Both the position numbers and the translations under genes were made by a program. The notes beneath the pieces were generated by a model, which was not told the origin of the DNA, ran no database searches, and was given only the letters and a program-made list of their open reading frames with translations. DNA of 7,141 nucleotides, from NCBI GenBank assembly GCA_024543015.1, contig JAMXCY010000047.1, forward strand, positions 1 through 7,141, in the 5' to 3' direction. Source of the stretch: Candidatus Omnitrophota bacterium. Lineage in GTDB: Bacteria; Omnitrophota; Gorgyraeia; JAFGHF01. Positions 5,117 through 7,141 of this stretch are shown in pieces; the stretch's first letter is position 1; every line of letters starts with the position of its first letter.

Positions 5117-5369
5117 ATGCTCATTGCAGTGCTGGACTCAATAGCCTGCCTCATCGGCTGTGAAGTTGATATTGTATTCGCCTTTTTTAATCAGACCTTA
5201 GCCTGGGTGTCTCCGGCTTCCTCTCCGTTGCAGTAAAGAATTCTCTCTTGTTCAGGCTGCTTTAACGCTTATCTTTTTGGGGGAATTGGCCGTTTCTTTG
5301 CTCGTTTTCTTGACTATAGCCTCTTATGGAAATATAAAAATATTAGCATCTATCGGCGGGAAAAACTGA
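5117..5369 (+). pseudogene. Fragments of an unidentified hydrophobic (membrane-type) protein
   Basis: I do not recognise this. Two adjacent plus-strand frames are hydrophobic and protein-like. The first runs from ATG 5117 to TAA 5236 (39 aa, including AVLDSIACLIGCEVDIVFAF). The second, in the +1 frame, is open from 5202 to TGA 5369 and includes VQAALTLIFLGELAVSLLVF followed by LTIASYGNIKIL. Together they could be one membrane protein split by a frameshift around 5202-5236. No good Shine-Dalgarno precedes ATG 5117 and no family motif is seen, so chance open frames in low-complexity sequence are possible. They follow the second prenyltransferase by only 31 bp and may be the relic of a third operon gene. 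Confidence 0.25.
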
Positions 5370-5383
5370 GGGCTTCTAACTTG

Positions 5384-5418
5384 CATTTCTCACAAAAATC
5401 TGTAAATGTAGAGAAATG
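5384..5418. repeat. 8-bp inverted repeat, hairpin-forming
   Basis: CATTTCTC (5384-5391) is exactly complementary to GAGAAATG (5411-5418), and ACA (5392-5394) can extend the stem with TGT (5407-5409) past one bulged A. No T tract follows directly. A second compact hairpin, GCCCC/GGGGC around TAAA (5427-5440), lies 8 nt downstream. The pair could be transcription-termination structure or an insertion-sequence end; neither is proven. Confidence 0.3.
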
Positions 5419-5426
5419 AGCAGGTT

Positions 5427-5440
5427 GCCCCTAAAGGGGC
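5427..5440 (+). terminator. Compact GC hairpin, possible weak terminator
   Basis: GCCCC (5427-5431) pairs with GGGGC (5436-5440) around a TAAA tetraloop, and TGGCGGTTTTC follows on the plus strand. The T run is short and 6 nt away, so if this ends transcription coming from the prenyltransferase genes it would be inefficient or depend on a factor. Nothing else is recognisable in 5441-5558. Confidence 0.22.
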
Positions 5441-5645
5441 TGGCGGTTTTCTCAGAGATGATTCTTATTACCGATGGTTCAAAATGCTTAGCGGCAAGTT
5501 AATTGCGCATTAAACGATTAGATACTGCAAGATCAATGGATGAGAAAACCGCATTTAACTGCCGTTCCCAAGCCGAGGCTTCGAAAGGGTAAAGAATCAT
5601 CTCAATTCTTATTATATCAACAAAAAACTCAACCAGTATCAGCTG

Positions 5646-5912
5646 GTGAAGATTCGAAACATTATTGAGAATATCAGCACAACGATTAGCAGTATCTTTG
5701 ACGATTGTATTGGATTGATTCAATGGCTGGGGAAGAAAAGCAATAAAGATAAACTCGATAAAATACCTACAAGTATGCAGAGAGATTTTAACAGCTACCC
5801 CAGTTCCATAAATGCCACACTCATCATCAACGATGAAAGGCTTAAAGAGATAGCCAGAGATATGAGCAGTACGGCCAACAAGCTCACCGAGAAAAAACCA
5901 ATCCCGGCCTAA
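5646..5912 (+). CDS. Hypothetical small hydrophilic ORF, possibly a fragment
   Basis: The frame is open from 5559 to TAA 5910-5912. The only reasonable start is GTG 5646 (88 aa), without a visible Shine-Dalgarno. The product is Lys/Asp/Ser/Ile rich with no membrane segment. NIIENISTTISSIFDDCIG and NDERLKEIARDMSSTANKLT look like amphipathic helices of the sort seen in coiled-coil or signalling linkers, but I recognise no family. Residues read sensibly upstream of the GTG as well (KNHLNSYYINNKLNQYQL), so it may be the 3' end of a larger broken gene. Its end overlaps by 3 bp the stop codon of the minus-strand transporter remnant. The opposite strand is also open over 5499-5723, so coding status is doubtful. 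Confidence 0.28.
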   Translation: MKIRNIIENISTTISSIFDDCIGLIQWLGKKSNKDKLDKIPTSMQRDFNSYPSSINATLIINDERLKEIARDMSSTANKLTEKKPIPA

Positions 5913-6534
5913 AGACTGAAACCTATAATCGGCCCCAGCGCAGTTCCCAAATCAACGAAAGTGGCAAAGCTGCTCATATATAAAGCCCGTCCATCCACGG
6001 GTTCCCGGTCACCCGCCATCGCGTAGATACCCAACCGGGCAGAAATCGAAGCACTAAACTGAAGAATCAGCAAGGAGGGCGGTAGGAAGCCAGTATCGCG
6101 AAAGAGCCAGCACTAGTAGCAGCACAACCTGAACGCAGGCTGAAATGAGCAGAAACTTCTTTTCCCCAACCAGTCACTTAAAACCCCAACTACTGGCCCG
6201 ATCATGAGCGTTCCAACGGACCTGAAACTCAAGGTGGGCCGGAAAGATTGGCCACTCCCAGAGCAAGGGGCAGACCAGGGGCAATCCGATCAACCACGAT
6301 TATCCCGGTTAAATTGGCGATCATCTGATCGGTCATCGTAAAGGTCAGCGCGCAAATCCAGATTCAAATCTACACTTTCTGTAGTGTAGCCGAGCCAGCC
6401 CTCGCCCCAGGGCTAGGGACCGGTCGCTTATGCTCCCTGGGAGCCTTAGCGGCCAGAACTATGCCCGAGAGAGAGGCGGTCCCATAGATCAGGAAGGTAT
6501 TGCAAGGTTTTATAACCCGGCCTGACGCAAATAG
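5909..6534 (-). pseudogene. Shattered major facilitator superfamily (MFS) transporter
   Basis: Minus-strand pieces in several frames read as parts of an MFS permease. Piece 1 (6534-6370): NTFLIYGTASLSGIVLAAKA followed by PREHKRP, a membrane helix then a basic loop. Piece 2 (6363-6229): ALTFTMTDQMIANLTGIIVV and DRIAPGLPLALGVANLSG. Piece 3 (to TAG 6115-6113): GTLMIGPVVGVLSDWLGKRS, the classic MFS motif A loop (G...SD..G+R). Piece 4 (6112-5909): LLILQFSASISARLGIYAMA, GDREPVDGRALYMSSFATFV, DLGTALGPIIG, then a stop. Pieces 2-4 fit the C-terminal half of one transporter in order. Piece 1 could be its TM6 or the C-terminal helix of a neighbouring MFS gene. At least three frame changes or stops exclude a functional protein. 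The substrate is unknown. Confidence 0.75.
6370..6389. repeat. 7-bp inverted repeat within the transporter remnant
   Basis: CTACACT (6370-6376) and AGTGTAG (6383-6389) are exact reverse complements with a 6-nt loop, located at the boundary between two transporter frames. A second small inverted repeat, AGCCCT/AGGGCT, lies at 6397-6414. They may be scars of insertion or deletion, or chance. Confidence 0.25.
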
Positions 6535-6766
6535 TCAAGAAAATGACCGGAGAACAGTAATGAAGACCTTCGAGATCGGAAAGATCCCGCCAGGATAGGA
6601 ACATCAAGCCATTTCTTTGGTATGAGGTCTGGAAGGGAGGGTGTCACGGACTATTTAGGCGATTGTGGATTTTGAGCTTGCCCTTGTGAGGGCCTGCGGC
6701 TAAGAGAAGAGATAATGCGGTCAATTCAAGGATGATGGATCAAGGCCTGGTGGCGGCCGACCGATT
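6535..6766. other. Unassigned stretch between MFS and transposase remnants
   Basis: I read all six frames and found no recognisable domain, RNA or repeat. Short open frames exist on the minus strand but carry no MFS or transposase motif I can name. It is most likely decayed sequence belonging to one of the two flanking pseudogenes. Confidence 0.4.
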
Positions 6767-7070
6767 TTAACAAGATGGCGAAGGATCTTTTTCACCCTCG
6801 TTGAAATAGCCCTGCACCATGTCAACTATAAGCCTACTTACCTCGGAGAAAAGTTTTCTGTCGTGCCTGAAGAATACTCTCAAGCATTTTGGGCAGGGTG
6901 AGGGTCACCAATCTGTGAGGAAGGAGGAGGAGGAGTTCATTCGCAGCATATTCGGCAAAGAGAAGGGTGCGTTTCTGGGAACAGGAAGGGCAGAGATGAA
7001 AGCCTTTGTAACCGAAGGGACAAAAGAACTCTTCCTTACATTCAGGATTGGTGCATGGTTTTGGTTTCAC
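6767..7070 (-). pseudogene. IS91-family transposase remnant, frameshifted
   Basis: The frame read down from 7070 gives CTNPECKEEFFCPFGYKGFH and LCPSCSQKRTLLFAEY, then LPHRLVTLTLPK. This is the cysteine-rich zinc-binding block and following 'LPHR..vfTlPK' of IS91-family (Y2, HUH-type) transposases. That frame stops at 6834, but a +1 frame takes over at a run of four T on the plus strand (6887-6890, AAAA on the coding strand) and continues CLRVFFRHDRKLFSEVSRLI, VDMVQGYFNE, as expected for the family, before diverging and ending at TAA 6769-6767. One extra base in the homopolymer explains the break. The catalytic HUH and tyrosine region is absent downstream, and a TAG sits directly before the GTG at 7070, so the 5' part is also broken or outside the window. 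Inactive; it marks past mobile-element activity next to the other decayed genes. Confidence 0.78.
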
Positions 7071-7141
7071 CTATGCCTATCCGGTTGGTTTCCAAACGAT
7101 CGGAAAGGCGTTAATATGTTGCCATGGACCCTCGTGGCTTC

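Noticed and set aside
5499..5723. 74-aa minus-strand ORF
   Set aside because: No family resemblance, no start context, and the overlapping plus-strand frame is at least as protein-like.
6358..6373. tRNA T-arm-like AGATTCAAATCT
   Set aside because: The flanking bases do not form the 5-bp T stem, and no anticodon or acceptor arm can be found around it.

Overview
The window looks like an accessory, partly decayed stretch of a Gram-negative bacterial chromosome. The gene families (sensor kinase and NarL-type regulator remnants, a secreted CuA-like cupredoxin, MenA-like prenyltransferases, an IS91-type transposase) fit a respiratory, possibly anaerobic, proteobacterium or Desulfobacterota/Nitrospirota-like organism. 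That placement is inference; no rRNA or other marker gene is present. LAYOUT: 1-464 holds the 3' end of a class I SAM-dependent methyltransferase gene (+). 465-655 is a non-coding stretch dense in nested inverted repeats. 656-1029 is a broken histidine kinase gene (-), recognisable by an H-box whose histidine has become asparagine and by an intact-looking N-box. 1191-1541 is an apparently intact small exported cupredoxin with a CuA-type ligand set (-), with a promoter-like site upstream and a terminator-like hairpin downstream. 1542-2219 has no convincing gene but many palindromes: a terminator-like hairpin with an alternative fold, four CCTGYGGG repeats and a perfect 13-bp hairpin. 2220-2591 is a NarL/FixJ response regulator that has lost most of its receiver domain and part of its HTH. 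2552-5086 is the core of the window: two intact, AT-rich, co-directional genes, a 524-aa fusion of an NQO1/MdaB-like flavodoxin-fold quinone reductase with a MenA/UbiA-type prenyltransferase, then 18 bp later a second UbiA-family prenyltransferase of 313 aa. 5087-5912 holds weak, membrane-like fragments and a possible small ORF. 5909-6534 is a shattered MFS transporter gene (-). 6767-7070 is a frameshifted IS91-family transposase remnant (-). HOW IT FITS TOGETHER: the intact pair is probably one transcription unit (strong Shine-Dalgarno before the fusion, 18-bp gap to the second gene). UbiA-family enzymes prenylate electron-rich acceptors such as hydroquinones or dihydroxynaphthoate, and NQO1-like flavoproteins make hydroquinones from quinones. 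A single polypeptide could therefore reduce a quinone and prenylate the product in the membrane, comparable to pairing a quinone reductase with UBIAD1 in animal menaquinone-4 synthesis. This is inference from domain content. The pair sits between decayed genes and a transposase remnant, which suggests a horizontally acquired island or the surviving part of an eroding region. The most notable observations are the reductase-prenyltransferase fusion, the tandem diverged prenyltransferases, the internally deleted regulator just upstream of them, and two stretches with unexplained secondary structure (471-610 and 1889-1945).
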